A DNA stretch of 64,000 nucleotides. Origin: JAGOUN01 sp040389005 (GTDB lineage: Bacteria > Pseudomonadota > Gammaproteobacteria > JAGOUN01). The translations under genes were made by a program, and so were the position numbers. Below are positions 34,528 through 44,286 of the stretch, in pieces. How positions within the stretch are numbered: the first letter of the stretch is position 1; each line of letters begins with the position of its first letter. The stretch spans positions 1 to 64,000 of the forward strand of contig JAZKAS010000013.1 in NCBI GenBank assembly GCA_040389005.1. Reading direction: 5' to 3'. A model generated the notes under the pieces. It was not told where the DNA came from and did not search any database. It saw only the letters and a program-made list of their open reading frames with translations.

Positions 34528-36260
34528 TACATTTTTTCCGGTGCTGAAACACCCAACAGGGCCAAACCGTTGCGTAAGGCATGTTGAGTGGCTAATACTA
34601 AATTTAATCTAGCATTACATAAGTTGAGGTTTTCTACAATAAAAGCGTGCGCATTGTAGTAGCTATGAAAGCTAGCCGCGAGCGCACGCAAATAAGCTGC
34701 GAGGCTATGAGGTTCATGTGACTGCGCTGCTGACACAATAATATCAGAATAACGATTAAGTTGATCAACCAAATCTGTTTCATGTTGCGTCGTCAATAAA
34801 GCAAGATGCTTTTCACCTAGCGCAATATCGTGTTGCAATGCTTTTTCATCTAATTGACGAAACACGCTACAAATACGCGCATGGGCATATTGAATATAAT
34901 ACACGGGATTTTCGTTTGACTGTGATTTTGCGAGTTCTAAATCAAAATCCATGTGTTGTTCATTTTTACGCATGACATAAAAAAAGCGCGCCGCATCGTT
35001 GCCGACTTCTTCACGCAATTCACGCAAGGTGACAAACGAGCCACTACGCGTTGACATTTGTACACGTTCATCACCGCGATACAAAATTGCGAATTGCACT
35101 AATAATGCTTTGAAATCTTTATCACCGTGACCCAGTGCTTTTAATACGCCTTGAATACGGGGTACGTAACCGTGGTGATCGGCACCTAATATGTCAATTA
35201 CTCGATCGTAACCGCGACGATATTTATTGACGTGATAGGCAATATCATTAGCAAAATAGGTACGATCGCCATTTTCTTTAATCAGTACGCGATCTTTTTC
35301 ATCACCAAAATCGGTCGCGCGAAACCACGTTGCGCCATCAGCCTCATAAATGCTGGATGCTGATTTTAAAGCTTCGAGTGCAATTTCAAATGCACCGCCA
35401 TCGACAAGACTTTGTTCAGAAAACCATTCTTCATAAACAACGCCGAATTCAGCTAAATCATCACGAATATCAGCAAGAATATCATCTTTGGCGACATTAA
35501 AAATTTGCTGATATTTTTCTTTGCCTAATAATTTTTTAGCGTTATTGATCAAACCGTCGATGTGCGCGTCTTTATCGCCGTTTTCTTGGCCTTCATCCGC
35601 AGGAACGTTTTCAAACACTTTTGTTGCAGAAATTAAAAGTGTTTTGCCATATTTTTCTAACGCTTGTTTGGCAAGATCAATCACATAGTCGCCTTTATAG
35701 GCATTAGAAGGAAATATAAATTTTTCACCACATAATTCCAAATAACGCAACCATGTGCTCGTGCCGAGAATATGCATTTGTCGACCAGCGTCATTAACAT
35801 AATATTCACGATGAACGTCATAACCCACTTCTTTTAAAAGCGAGGCAACCGCTGCACCAAAGGCAGCACCTCGACCATGTCCCACATGCAATGGGCCGGT
35901 AGGATTCGCCGAAACATATTCGATATGAACCCGTTTGCCCGCGCCGATATTACTTCGACCAAAGTTTTCCTTTTGCGTAATCGCTTGCATGATGACGGCG
36001 GTTTGTTGATTGGGATCAATATAAAAATTAATAAACCCTGGTCCCGCAATTTCCATCTTCAAAATGGATGAGTGCGTTATCTTGTTGACGATTTGTTGCG
36101 CCAATTCACGCGGCGGCATGTTCATGGATTTTGCCAACACCATCGCAATATTGCTTGAAAAATCACCAAACTTTTTGTCTTTGGTGTGATCGATTTGAAT
36201 TTGTTCAAGCGAAGCCGATGGAACGGCTTGTTGAAGCAATGTTTGTAATAAAAATTTCAT
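34527..36260 (-). CDS. argS: Arginyl-tRNA synthetase
   Basis: This 577-residue class I synthetase (E. coli also 577) charges tRNA-Arg. The HIGH-type motif is NPTGPLHVGHGRGAAFG. The N-terminal Add-1 tRNA-binding domain (KKFGDFSSNIAMVLAK) and the C-terminal anticodon-binding domain with the conserved final LGVSAPEKM are complete. It is translationally coupled to the SPOR gene. Confidence 0.96.
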   Translation of the reverse strand: MKFLLQTLLQQAVPSASLEQIQIDHTKDKKFGDFSSNIAMVLAKSMNMPPRELAQQIVNKITHSSILKMEIAGPGFINFYIDPNQQTAVIMQAITQKENFGRSNIGAGKRVHIEYVSANPTGPLHVGHGRGAAFGAAVASLLKEVGYDVHREYYVNDAGRQMHILGTSTWLRYLELCGEKFIFPSNAYKGDYVIDLAKQALEKYGKTLLISATKVFENVPADEGQENGDKDAHIDGLINNAKKLLGKEKYQQIFNVAKDDILADIRDDLAEFGVVYEEWFSEQSLVDGGAFEIALEALKSASSIYEADGATWFRATDFGDEKDRVLIKENGDRTYFANDIAYHVNKYRRGYDRVIDILGADHHGYVPRIQGVLKALGHGDKDFKALLVQFAILYRGDERVQMSTRSGSFVTLRELREEVGNDAARFFYVMRKNEQHMDFDLELAKSQSNENPVYYIQYAHARICSVFRQLDEKALQHDIALGEKHLALLTTQHETDLVDQLNRYSDIIVSAAQSHEPHSLAAYLRALAASFHSYYNAHAFIVENLNLCNARLNLVLATQHALRNGLALLGVSAPEKM

Positions 36261-36374
36261 GCGGATTCGTTATTTTCTCGGATATTAAGTGCATTATCCT
36301 AGAACAAGTGCTTGAAAGCTACTATCTTGTAAGAAGCTGCGTAAAAATTACGGTAAAAACAATTTTAAGCTCTC

Positions 36375-36716
36375 TTAAATCAATAAGAAAAACCCTCCCG
36401 CAAGTGCGACATTCGTGACAAAAATAACTGTTTTTATATGCTTTTCTTCAGGAGTGGCACGCCAAAAATCTTGAAAAAGACAAGAGGCGCCGATAAAAAA
36501 TAAACCGAGTAAAAAAGCAAAAAATGGTGTGTAAATGTGAAAAAGTATGCTAAGTGCGCCGCAAAGTTTTAAGGCAACCGCAGCGGTAAATGCCCAAGAA
36601 GGTTTGGGTATCTTTTTTTTCGCTAAGAGTGTAAGAAGGTAAGGGCGATCTCCAATATCCAATTTGACTAACCACAACAGCATGATTCCAAGAAGTATTC
36701 GGCCAGCAATTTCCAT
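36375..36716 (-). CDS. DoxX-like small membrane protein
   Basis: From the ATG at 36716 this 113-residue protein has four hydrophobic segments: GRILLGIMLLWLVKLDI, WAFTAAVALKLCGALSIL, FFAFLLGLFFIGASCLF and IFVTNVALAGGFFLLI. This is the DoxX/SURF4-like pattern, with Lys-Leu-Cys-Gly-Ala in helix 2. Role unknown. Earlier possible starts (ATG 36743, TTG 36773) only add a basic leader. Confidence 0.65.
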   Translation of the reverse strand: MEIAGRILLGIMLLWLVKLDIGDRPYLLTLLAKKKIPKPSWAFTAAVALKLCGALSILFHIYTPFFAFLLGLFFIGASCLFQDFWRATPEEKHIKTVIFVTNVALAGGFFLLI

Positions 36717-36789
36717 GTTCTTTATCCAACGTTTAAAAATCATATTGTTCCATAATAATTTCGTATAATTCAATTAATTTTTAGGATAC

Positions 36790-36818
36790 TTGCTTGCTAT
36801 AAATATATAGCTTATACT
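36790..36818 (+). promoter_or_regulatory. Likely promoter of the RHH-ParE/RelE toxin-antitoxin operon
   Basis: TTGCTT (36790-36795) and TATACT (36813-36818) are separated by 17 bp. An A/T-rich, partly palindromic stretch (ATATATAG and CTATACCTATATAT) overlaps the -10 and would suit autoregulation by the RHH antitoxin. Confidence 0.5.
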
Positions 36819-36842
36819 ATACCTATATATCAGGAGATGATT

Positions 36843-37055
36843 ATGTTAGCGATACGATTGCCCAACGAGATTGAAAAACGACTTGATGTCCTAGCACAAA
36901 AAACCGGGCGGACAAAAACCTACTATGTGCGTGAAGCAATTCTTGAGCAGCTGGATGATCTTGAAGATATATATCTTGCCTTAGACAGATTGGAAAAACC
37001 TGCAAAGCGTTGGTCTTTAGAAGAAATGGAGAAAGAACTTGATTTGGAAGGTTGA
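36843..37055 (+). CDS. Ribbon-helix-helix antitoxin (RelB/CopG type)
   Basis: The protein (70 aa) starts MLAIRLPNEIEKRLDVLAQ and continues TGRTKTYYVREAILEQLDDL, the RHH beta-helix-helix signature. The tail KRWSLEEMEKELDLEG wraps the toxin in this family. AGGAG lies 6 nt before the chosen ATG at 36843; the ATG at 36837 is too close. It overlaps the toxin by 17 bp. Confidence 0.9.
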   Translation: MLAIRLPNEIEKRLDVLAQKTGRTKTYYVREAILEQLDDLEDIYLALDRLEKPAKRWSLEEMEKELDLEG

Positions 37056-37305
37056 TTTCGATGATCGAGCGAAAAAAGAGTTTAAAAAGCTAGATAAAAA
37101 ACTTCAAAAAGATATTCTAAATTATTTGCGTGAACGCGTTGCGAGTAATACGGATCCGCGACGTTTTGGCAAACCACTTTCTTATGACAAACATGGTTTG
37201 TGGCGTTATCGTGTGCAAGATATTCGCATCATCTGTCGTATTGAAGATGATGAGCTATTTATTTTAGTCGTGCGAGTTGGTCATCGAAAAGCGATTTATC
37301 ATTAA
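37039..37305 (+). CDS. RelE/ParE-family toxin
   Basis: The 88-residue protein begins at a TTG: (M)IWKVDFDDRAKKEFKKLDKK. It has DPRRFGKPLSYDKHGLWRYR, DIRIICRI and VVRVGHRKAIYH, the typical RelE-type fold with the C-terminal Arg/His/Lys active residues. It would cleave mRNA on the ribosome, or poison gyrase if ParE-like. The open frame is intact. A TTG start and the overlap with the antitoxin would keep its expression low. Confidence 0.9.
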   Translation: MIWKVDFDDRAKKEFKKLDKKLQKDILNYLRERVASNTDPRRFGKPLSYDKHGLWRYRVQDIRIICRIEDDELFILVVRVGHRKAIYH

Positions 37306-37307
37306 TC

Positions 37308-38543
37308 ATGACCATGAATAAATTTCTTCTTAATCCCTTGTTCGATGGTCTGCAAGAAATGCTAGCCGAAGAGGATTATTGTCCGTCATTAACGAGTGAA
37401 GAAAAAACGATTCACAAGCACGCGAAACAGTTTTTGTTAAGTTATCGCGGCAGTCTCGATACGTTCAATTCTTATCGTCGTGAAATTGAACGTTATTTAC
37501 AATGGTGCCAACTTATCGCAAAGAAATCCATATTGGATATTCGTCGAGAAGATTTCGAAAATTTTTTAAGCTTTTGCCAAGATCCACCCGAGTCTTGGAT
37601 TGCTACCCGTGTTGAAAAACGTTTTATGATGAGCGGCGGTGAACGCATTCCGAATCCTGAATGGAAACCCTTTGTCGTTAAAATCACCAAGGCCGCAACA
37701 AAAAATGGCGGCAGTCCTAAAAAAGAAAATTATGAGCTTTCAGAAAAAGCGTTTAAATCTTTATTCGCGATTATTAGTAGTTTTTATAATTTTCTCATTC
37801 AAGAAGAAGCGACAAATGTGAATCCTGTTTTACTCATTCGACAAAAAAGTCGTTATATTCGCAAACACCAAACGGCACCAACCATTCGACGATTGTCAGA
37901 ATTACAATGGGGCTATGTGATTGAAACTGCGGAAATCATGGCGAATGAAAATCCGCAACACAAACGCACTTTGTTTATGATGAATTTATTATATGGCATG
38001 TATTTGCGAATTTCAGAACTTGCCGCAACGCCGCGCTGGACCCCGACGATGGGGGATTTTCATCGAGATTCTGAAGGGCGTTGGTGGTTTTTGACCGTCG
38101 GTAAAGGTAATAAAGAACGAAAAATTACCGTGAGCCCGGTAATGTTAGAAGCGCTGAAACAATATCGAATGTCATTGGGGCTTTCTTCGTTGCCATCGCC
38201 ACAAGAAAAAACGCCGCTTATTTCAAAACATAATGATGGAAAATCCATTAGCAGTACGCGTTATATTCGTGAAATTGTGCAAACCTGTTTTGATCGTGCC
38301 GGTGAACGTTTACGCGCCGATAATCAAATCGAAGAGGCCGAACAACTCATGGCCGCAACCGTGCATTGGTTACGCCATACCGGTATTTCGGAAGATGTGA
38401 AAATTCGCCCGCGTGAACATGTGCGTGATGATGCCGGCCATAGCTCGGGTAGTATTACCGATAAATATATTGATGTGGAATTACACAAACGCCATGAATC
38501 CGGTAAACAGAAGCGGATTAGACCAGAATTTCTCGAAACATAA
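37308..38543 (+). CDS. Tyrosine recombinase/integrase
   Basis: The 411-residue protein has an N-terminal SAM-like core-binding domain (FLLSYRGSLDTFNSYRREIE) and a C-terminal catalytic domain. The likely catalytic residues are Arg in LYGMYLRISEL, Lys in VGKGNKERKI, His-x-x-Arg in VHWLRHTG, His in DDAGHSSGS and Tyr in ITDKYIDVEL. It follows the toxin gene by 2 bp and precedes the AlbA gene by 11 bp. The argS-fba interval appears to hold a mobile module; it may also have served the SPOR-gene island. Confidence 0.92.
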   Translation: MTMNKFLLNPLFDGLQEMLAEEDYCPSLTSEEKTIHKHAKQFLLSYRGSLDTFNSYRREIERYLQWCQLIAKKSILDIRREDFENFLSFCQDPPESWIATRVEKRFMMSGGERIPNPEWKPFVVKITKAATKNGGSPKKENYELSEKAFKSLFAIISSFYNFLIQEEATNVNPVLLIRQKSRYIRKHQTAPTIRRLSELQWGYVIETAEIMANENPQHKRTLFMMNLLYGMYLRISELAATPRWTPTMGDFHRDSEGRWWFLTVGKGNKERKITVSPVMLEALKQYRMSLGLSSLPSPQEKTPLISKHNDGKSISSTRYIREIVQTCFDRAGERLRADNQIEEAEQLMAATVHWLRHTGISEDVKIRPREHVRDDAGHSSGSITDKYIDVELHKRHESGKQKRIRPEFLET

Positions 38544-38554
38544 GAGATGCGAAT

Positions 38555-40009
38555 ATGACACAACAACGAGATATTGACCTAGTTAATGATTTATTAAGTA
38601 ATAGTGCAGAGCTTTCTTGGTTGGAATTCAAACAAGATAATGCCAATGAGCAAATGATTGGAAAACTTTGCTCAGCACTTTCCAATGGAGCGCGATTAGC
38701 AAATAGAGATTTTGGCTACCTTATTTGGGGCGTAGTAGATGGAACACGTGAAATCGAAGGTACACAGTTTAATCCTGACACTGCAAAAATAAGTAATCAA
38801 GGATTACAAATTTGGTTAGCACAGCAACTAAAACCCAGTATTTCTTTTTGTTTCAAAGTGATTGCTCATCCTTGCGGGCGAGTAGTTTTATTAGAGATTC
38901 CTGCTGCCGTTACGGCTCCAGTTGCTTTTAATGATATCTCCTATATTCGAATTGGTAGTGCAACTCCCAAGTTACTTGATTACCCGGAACGTTACAAAAG
39001 TCTTATTGAGGCGTTACGTCCTTATAGCTGGGAACATGGTATTGCGAAACAATATATTTCTGAGGATGAAGTATTAGATCTACTGGATTACACTTCTTAT
39101 TTTCGTTTAAATAAGCAGCCGTTGCCTGATAATCGTTCGGGTATTTTTGAAAAATTAGAAGCGGATCGATTAATTACCCGAGATGTGGGCGGCAAATGGA
39201 ATATTACAAATCTTGGTGCAATTTTGTTTGCAACAGACCTTAATAGATTTGATCATTCGCTTGCTCGTAAAGGAGTGCGATTAATTGTCTATAGTGGAAA
39301 AAATAAAGCCTCACAAGTAACCCATAGGCTGGACGGTCGCAAAGGGTATGCGAATGGATTCGAGGGCATGATTGAGTACATCAATAACTTATTGCCAGTT
39401 AATGAGCATATTGGTGATGCATTCAGAGAGGAAAGGGCGCTTTTTCCGAAATTGGCAATTCGTGAATTAGTTGCTAATGCATTGATTCATCAAGATATGA
39501 CCATTACTGGCGCAGGTCCGCAAATTGAATTATTTAGTGATAGAATGGAAATTGTGAATCCAGGAAAATCTTTGTTGGATCCAGTGCGCATGATTGATTT
39601 ACCGCCGCGTTCACGTAACGCAATGCTTGCATCATTAATGCGACGCATGGGTTTATGTGAAGAGCAAGGTAGTGGATTAGACAAAGTAATTGCGGAAGTT
39701 GAACTATATCAACTGCCCCCTCCATTATTTCACGAGAGTGATAATTCTATGCAAGTGATTCTTTATGCCCCAAGAAGTTTTGCGCAAATGACGGCCGATG
39801 AGCGTATTCGAGCTTGTTATCAACATGCAGTATTAAGATTTTTGGCTGGCGATAAAATGAAAAATTTAAGTTTATGTGAGCGTCTTGGTATAGATAAAAA
39901 AAATGCTGCCCAAGCAACAACGGTCATAAATAGTACGCAAAAAATAGGCTGGATTAAGGCTGCAGAAGCTGGTCGACCTAGGACAGGATATGTGCCTAGT
40001 TGGGCTTAA
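38555..40009 (+). CDS. AlbA_2/Schlafen-type ATP-binding protein
   Basis: The N-terminus (residues 12-130) is a Schlafen AlbA_2 domain: ELSWLEFKQDNANEQMIGKL and GYLIWGVVDGTREIEG. The centre and C-terminus hold the HATPase_c_4-type region (REERALFPKLAIRELVANAL, IHQDMTI) and a last winged-helix-like part with GLCEEQGSGLDKVIAEVE. Such proteins are common on mobile elements and near toxin-antitoxin genes, and some are viral-defence genes; the role here is unknown. Confidence 0.9.
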   Translation: MTQQRDIDLVNDLLSNSAELSWLEFKQDNANEQMIGKLCSALSNGARLANRDFGYLIWGVVDGTREIEGTQFNPDTAKISNQGLQIWLAQQLKPSISFCFKVIAHPCGRVVLLEIPAAVTAPVAFNDISYIRIGSATPKLLDYPERYKSLIEALRPYSWEHGIAKQYISEDEVLDLLDYTSYFRLNKQPLPDNRSGIFEKLEADRLITRDVGGKWNITNLGAILFATDLNRFDHSLARKGVRLIVYSGKNKASQVTHRLDGRKGYANGFEGMIEYINNLLPVNEHIGDAFREERALFPKLAIRELVANALIHQDMTITGAGPQIELFSDRMEIVNPGKSLLDPVRMIDLPPRSRNAMLASLMRRMGLCEEQGSGLDKVIAEVELYQLPPPLFHESDNSMQVILYAPRSFAQMTADERIRACYQHAVLRFLAGDKMKNLSLCERLGIDKKNAAQATTVINSTQKIGWIKAAEAGRPRTGYVPSWA

Positions 40010-40010
40010 T

Positions 40011-40119
40011 TTTCTTGATTGGCTCTTGATTTTAATTAACTTTTAAGTCAATTATAACATAAAAATACTTTTAAAATCAAAGAGTTATAATTTTTTATTT
40101 TCTTGATCGGTTCTTGATT
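40011..40119. repeat. 21-bp imperfect direct repeats after the integrase module
   Basis: TTTCTTGATTGGCTCTTGATT (40011-40031, 19 of 21 matching) recurs at 40099-40119, with differences at two positions. Each copy itself holds two TCTTGAT units. The repeat lies just downstream of the recombinase/AlbA module. An accessory recombinase-binding site is possible, but no att core could be defined. Confidence 0.35.
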
Positions 40120-40164
40120 ATTCAATTGGATTAACAAAAGTTGATTCGGTTTTTTAAATCAATT

Positions 40165-40205
40165 GCTATAGAGCAGGTTACGTTAATCGTAACTTGCTCT
40201 ATAGC
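40165..40205. terminator. 18-bp stem hairpin between convergent AlbA and fba genes
   Basis: The left arm (40165-40182, starting GCTATAGAGCA) pairs with 40188-40205 over 18 bp with one G-T wobble and a 5-nt loop. Sitting between the convergent AlbA and fba genes, it can serve both directions. No T-tract follows on either strand, so it could also be an mRNA-stabilising or recombination-related hairpin. Confidence 0.5.
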
Positions 40206-40218
40206 TGATGAGCAGATT

Positions 40219-41286
40219 TTATCGTCGAACCAACGGATCCAACGCGCCACTCAAATACCGCAAATACATTTGTTCAAGCGATAGCACTTTAATTTTATCG
40301 GCATTACCCGCAGTACCAAATTGATTGTAACGATCAATACAAATTTGTTTCATCGCATCTTTTGAAACAGCAAGATATTTGCGAGGATCAAATTCAGCTG
40401 GGTGATCGTTCAAAAATTTTCGAATCGCACCGGTGCAGGCCATGCGCAAATCGGTATCGATATTGATTTTTCGCACGCCGTGTTTAATACCTTCTTGAAT
40501 TTCAGTAACCGGTACGCCGTAGGTTTCCCCCATCGCGCCGCCGTTTTCATTAATGATTTTTAGCCAATCTTGTGGCACAGACGATGAGCCGTGCATGACT
40601 AAATGCGTGTTCGGAATGCGTGCATGAATCGCTTTAATGCGGTCAATCGCTAAAATATCGCCTGTCGGTGGGCGTGAAAATTTATACGCGCCATGACTGG
40701 TTCCAATCGCAATCGCTAAAGCATCGACTTTGGTGTGTTGCACAAAATCCGCAGCTTGTTCTGGATTTGTTAAAAGTTGATCGTGCGATAAAATACCTTC
40801 CGCGCCTGATCCATCTTCTTCACCGGCAACGCCTGTTTCTAATGAACCCAAACAACCCAGTTCGCCTTCAACAGAAACGCCACACGCATGTGCCATGGCA
40901 ACCGCTTGTTGTGTCACCTCAACATTGTATTCATAACTTGCTGGTGTTTTCATATCGGCTTTTAAAGAGCCGTCCATCATCACCGAAGAAAATCCAAGTT
41001 GAATTGAGCGTTGACATACATCCGGTGATGACCCGTGATCTTGATGCATGCAGACAGGAATATGCGGATATTCTTCAATCGCTGCAAGGATTAAATGCCG
41101 AATAAACGGCGCGCCGGCATATTTGCGAGCGCCAGCAGATGCTTGTACGATAACTGGGCTATTGGTTTCTTGTGCGGCCTCCATGACAGCGCGCATTTGT
41201 TCTAAATTGTTAACATTAAATGCGGGCACGCCGTAATTATTTTCTGCAGCGTGATCGAGTAATTGACGAAGTGAAATTAAAGCCAT
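40219..41286 (-). CDS. fba: Class II fructose-bisphosphate aldolase
   Basis: This zinc-dependent aldolase cleaves fructose-1,6-bisphosphate. It is 355 residues of the Calvin-type (CbbA-like) subgroup: NNYGVPAFNVNNLEQMRAV, HQDHGSSPDVCQRSIQLG with the Zn ligands, EGELGCLGSLETG, and HGSSSVPQDWLKIINENGG. It is the third gene of the leftward pgk-pyk-fba cluster, with a 27-bp gap from pyk. Confidence 0.95.
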   Translation of the reverse strand: MALISLRQLLDHAAENNYGVPAFNVNNLEQMRAVMEAAQETNSPVIVQASAGARKYAGAPFIRHLILAAIEEYPHIPVCMHQDHGSSPDVCQRSIQLGFSSVMMDGSLKADMKTPASYEYNVEVTQQAVAMAHACGVSVEGELGCLGSLETGVAGEEDGSGAEGILSHDQLLTNPEQAADFVQHTKVDALAIAIGTSHGAYKFSRPPTGDILAIDRIKAIHARIPNTHLVMHGSSSVPQDWLKIINENGGAMGETYGVPVTEIQEGIKHGVRKINIDTDLRMACTGAIRKFLNDHPAEFDPRKYLAVSKDAMKQICIDRYNQFGTAGNADKIKVLSLEQMYLRYLSGALDPLVRR

Positions 41287-41313
41287 GATGCTACCTCTAT
41301 TATTTTATAAATT

Positions 41314-42795
41314 TTATGAATCCAATGAACCGACTTCAACAATTTTCATCGTATTCGTTTTGCCATGAATTCCTGCCATATCGCCTTTGGTTAAAATGAC
41401 GCGATCGCCTTCTTTTAATAATCCAAGACGTTGTAATGTTTTTACTGCTTCTTTGATAATGTCACGTTTTTCCACTTTGGTGGCATCAAAATGCACGGGA
41501 TAAACGCCGCGATAAAGCGCGACAATACGTTGAGTGGGAATATTGCGACTGAGGGCATAAATAGGAATATGCGCGCTGACACGTGACATCCATAATGGCG
41601 TTGAACCGGATTCTGTCATGGCAATAATCGCGGTAATATTTAAATGATTTGCGGTATACATGGTCGCGCGCGCGATGGCTTCATCAACATGATGTACCAT
41701 GGGATCAACTTCGTGTGTGTGAATGGCGCCGCCCATGGCAGGATTTTTTTCCACCGTGAGTGCAATACGCACCATGGTTTCAACCGCTTTGTCAGGAAAT
41801 TTTCCTGTCGCAGTTTCGGCCGATAACATCACCGCGTCGGTTGCATCGAGTACGGCATTCGCAACGTCAGAGACTTCTGCGCGTGTTGGAACAGGGCATG
41901 TGATCATCGATTCCAACATTTGTGTGGCAGTGATGACAGGTTTATTCAACGCACGCGCACGCATGATCATGAGTTTTTGTACCGCAGGCACCTCTGCATC
42001 ACCAATTTCAACGGCGAGATCACCGCGTGCGACCATCACACCATCAGACGCTTTAATAATTTCGTCGATCACCGGCACGGCTTCGGCACGTTCAATTTTC
42101 GCAATAATTTTTGCATTACCGCCCGCAGCTTTAATTAAAATGCGCGCTTCGAAAATATCAGCCGCTGATCGTGGAAAAGAAACTGCGATATAATCTGCGC
42201 CGAGTTTTAAGGCCGTTTTTAAATCTTCGCAATCTTTTTCAGTGAGTGCTGGGGCCGATAATCCACCGCCTTGACGATTGATGCCTTTGTTGTTGGAAAG
42301 TTCACCGCCATTGACGACCAAGCACGTAATGCGAGGGCCTTCGACATTTTTAACGGTAAAAACAATTTTTCCATCATCGAGCAATAAGGTATCACCAACA
42401 TGAACATCATGAGGAAGTTCTTTATAATCGATACCAACATGGGTTTCATCACCTTGATCATTTTCAAGTGACGCATCAAGAATAAATGTTTGACCGTCTT
42501 GTAGTTCTACTTTCTTTTGTTTAAAGCGAGAGACGCGAATTTTAGGCCCTTGAAGATCAGCAAGAATCGCAACTTCTGTTTTTAATTCAGTAGCGATTTT
42601 TCGTACCGCGTTAATGCGTTTAGCGTGATCATCAGCAGAACCGTGTGAAAAGTTCGCGCGAAAAACGCTAGCGCCTGCTACCATGACTTTACGTAACATG
42701 GTTTCATCATCGAGCGATGGTCCTAATGTGACAACGATTTTTGTGAGTCTAACTTGTTGAGGTTCATGAGATTTTTTTATTGTCGTTACGGTCAT
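41314..42795 (-). CDS. pyk: Pyruvate kinase
   Basis: This 493-residue enzyme makes pyruvate and ATP from PEP and ADP. Motifs: TLGPSLDDETMLRKVMVAG, FRANFSHGSADDHAKR, MVARGDLAVEIGDAEVP, KPVITATQMLESM and SAETATGKFPDKAVETM. The start overlaps the pgk stop by 4 bp (ATGA), which suggests coupling. Confidence 0.96.
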   Translation of the reverse strand: MTVTTIKKSHEPQQVRLTKIVVTLGPSLDDETMLRKVMVAGASVFRANFSHGSADDHAKRINAVRKIATELKTEVAILADLQGPKIRVSRFKQKKVELQDGQTFILDASLENDQGDETHVGIDYKELPHDVHVGDTLLLDDGKIVFTVKNVEGPRITCLVVNGGELSNNKGINRQGGGLSAPALTEKDCEDLKTALKLGADYIAVSFPRSAADIFEARILIKAAGGNAKIIAKIERAEAVPVIDEIIKASDGVMVARGDLAVEIGDAEVPAVQKLMIMRARALNKPVITATQMLESMITCPVPTRAEVSDVANAVLDATDAVMLSAETATGKFPDKAVETMVRIALTVEKNPAMGGAIHTHEVDPMVHHVDEAIARATMYTANHLNITAIIAMTESGSTPLWMSRVSAHIPIYALSRNIPTQRIVALYRGVYPVHFDATKVEKRDIIKEAVKTLQRLGLLKEGDRVILTKGDMAGIHGKTNTMKIVEVGSLDS

Positions 42796-43973
42796 AGAGT
42801 TCTCTCTTTTGCATGTTTTTCAAGTGCTACAACAGCGGGCAATGCTTCGCCTTCTAAAAAGCTTAAGAAAGCACCGCCGCCAGTGGAAATATAAGAAATT
42901 TTTTCATTGAGACCAAATATATCAATGGCCGCAATCGTATCGCCGCCACCGGCAATACTAAAGGCTTTGCTTTTGGCAATGGCCTCACCGATTGCGCGCG
43001 TGCCATGGCTAAATTGTTCAATCTCAAATGCGCCAACAGGGCCATTCCATAAAATCGTGCCGGCTTTCTCAATAAATGTATTATAAAGTTTTGCCGTTTG
43101 TGGGCCGATATCAAGAATCCGTTCGTCTTCATCAACTTGATCGATTTCTTTCACATAACTTTCCGCTTCAGCTGAAAACGCTTCTGCCACGACCACATCG
43201 ATCGGCATCGGAATTTTTGCGCCTGTTTTTAAATTGACTAAACGATCTGCTTCATCAATGAGATCAGGTTCATATAAAGATTTACCCATATCGTAGCCCT
43301 GTGCGGCTAAAAAGGTATTGGCAATACCACCGCCAACGATGAGTACATCGACTTTTTTTGATAAAGCATCGAGCACCGGTAGCTTTGTAGAGATTTTTGA
43401 TCCACCGACAATCGCGACAACCGGACGTTTGGGGGATTCAAGGCCGCGTTTTAACGCTTCAAGCTCCTGTGCTAATAATGGGCCCGCACACGCCAAGGGC
43501 GCATAGTCGATGACGCCACAAGTCGAGGCTTCTGCGCGATGTGCCGTTGCAAACGCGTCCATCACAAAAATATCGCATAAGCTAGCGATTTGCTTGGAAA
43601 GCTCAGGATCATTGGCTTTTTCACCCCGATTGAAGCGTACGTTTTCACATAACACCAGTTGTCCGGGGGCAACCTCAACCCCTGACAACCAGTCTCGGAT
43701 TAAGGGCACGTCCATACTTAATAAATCAGACAAACACGCCGCAACGGGTGCTAGTGAGTATTCTTCATCAAAAAACCCTTCTTCGGGACGCCCTAAATGC
43801 GACAACAACATCACCCGCGCACCTGCCTGCAAAGCGGCTTGCAGCGTTGGAATCGCCATGCGAATGCGTGCATCACTCGTCACTTGACCTTTGGATAGCG
43901 GCACATTCAAGTCTTCTCGAATCAAGACGCGTTGATGGCTTAAATCAAGATCGCTCATGTGAATGATGGACAT
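42792..43973 (-). CDS. pgk: Phosphoglycerate kinase
   Basis: This 393-residue glycolytic enzyme shows the N-terminal substrate motif VLIREDLNVPLSKGQV, LLSHLGRPEEG, VIVGGGIANTFLAAQGYD, the hinge ILWNGPVGAFEI, and the nucleotide site GGGDTIAAIDIFG. E. coli Pgk is 387 aa. It heads the cluster pgk-pyk-fba. Confidence 0.96.
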   Translation of the reverse strand: MSIIHMSDLDLSHQRVLIREDLNVPLSKGQVTSDARIRMAIPTLQAALQAGARVMLLSHLGRPEEGFFDEEYSLAPVAACLSDLLSMDVPLIRDWLSGVEVAPGQLVLCENVRFNRGEKANDPELSKQIASLCDIFVMDAFATAHRAEASTCGVIDYAPLACAGPLLAQELEALKRGLESPKRPVVAIVGGSKISTKLPVLDALSKKVDVLIVGGGIANTFLAAQGYDMGKSLYEPDLIDEADRLVNLKTGAKIPMPIDVVVAEAFSAEAESYVKEIDQVDEDERILDIGPQTAKLYNTFIEKAGTILWNGPVGAFEIEQFSHGTRAIGEAIAKSKAFSIAGGGDTIAAIDIFGLNEKISYISTGGGAFLSFLEGEALPAVVALEKHAKERTL

Positions 43974-44286
43974 GGTAGCCTCTTTTTCTTAGGTTTGTTT
44001 AGAGATTCTGATTAGAAACCTCAGAAAATGCAAGGCGATAAAATGTTTGTTGTAAATTAGTTCGAAAAGCACAATTTTTCCGCATTCATAACGCTGCCTT
44101 AAAATAATATCAACCATCATGAGTGCTGGTTTTATAAGGGCAAAAGGTCATTATTATGGGGTTATTTTTTGATCGCGAAGAGAATCAAAGTAAAACTTAT
44201 AGAGGCATGGCCCTTGTCAAACATGGGGCCTGCTTTTTGCGCGATACTATGTCAAAATAAGCCAAGAATTTTAAGGAAAAAGTGTT
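43974..44286. other. 313-bp intergenic region between pgk and the LPS-core operon
   Basis: This divergent region must hold the promoters for pgk (leftward) and the zinc-finger/waaFC operon (rightward). I see no convincing gene. Near 44207-44236 there is GGCCC and GGGCC separated by 12 nt and followed by TGCTTTTT, a weak terminator-like element. Direct proof of a promoter is lacking. Confidence 0.4.

Noticed and set aside
40011..40119. CRISPR-like array
   Set aside because: Only two imperfect copies and no cas genes.
41723..42193. 156-codon frame antisense to pyk
   Set aside because: Composition of a shadow frame; pyk motifs lie on the other strand.
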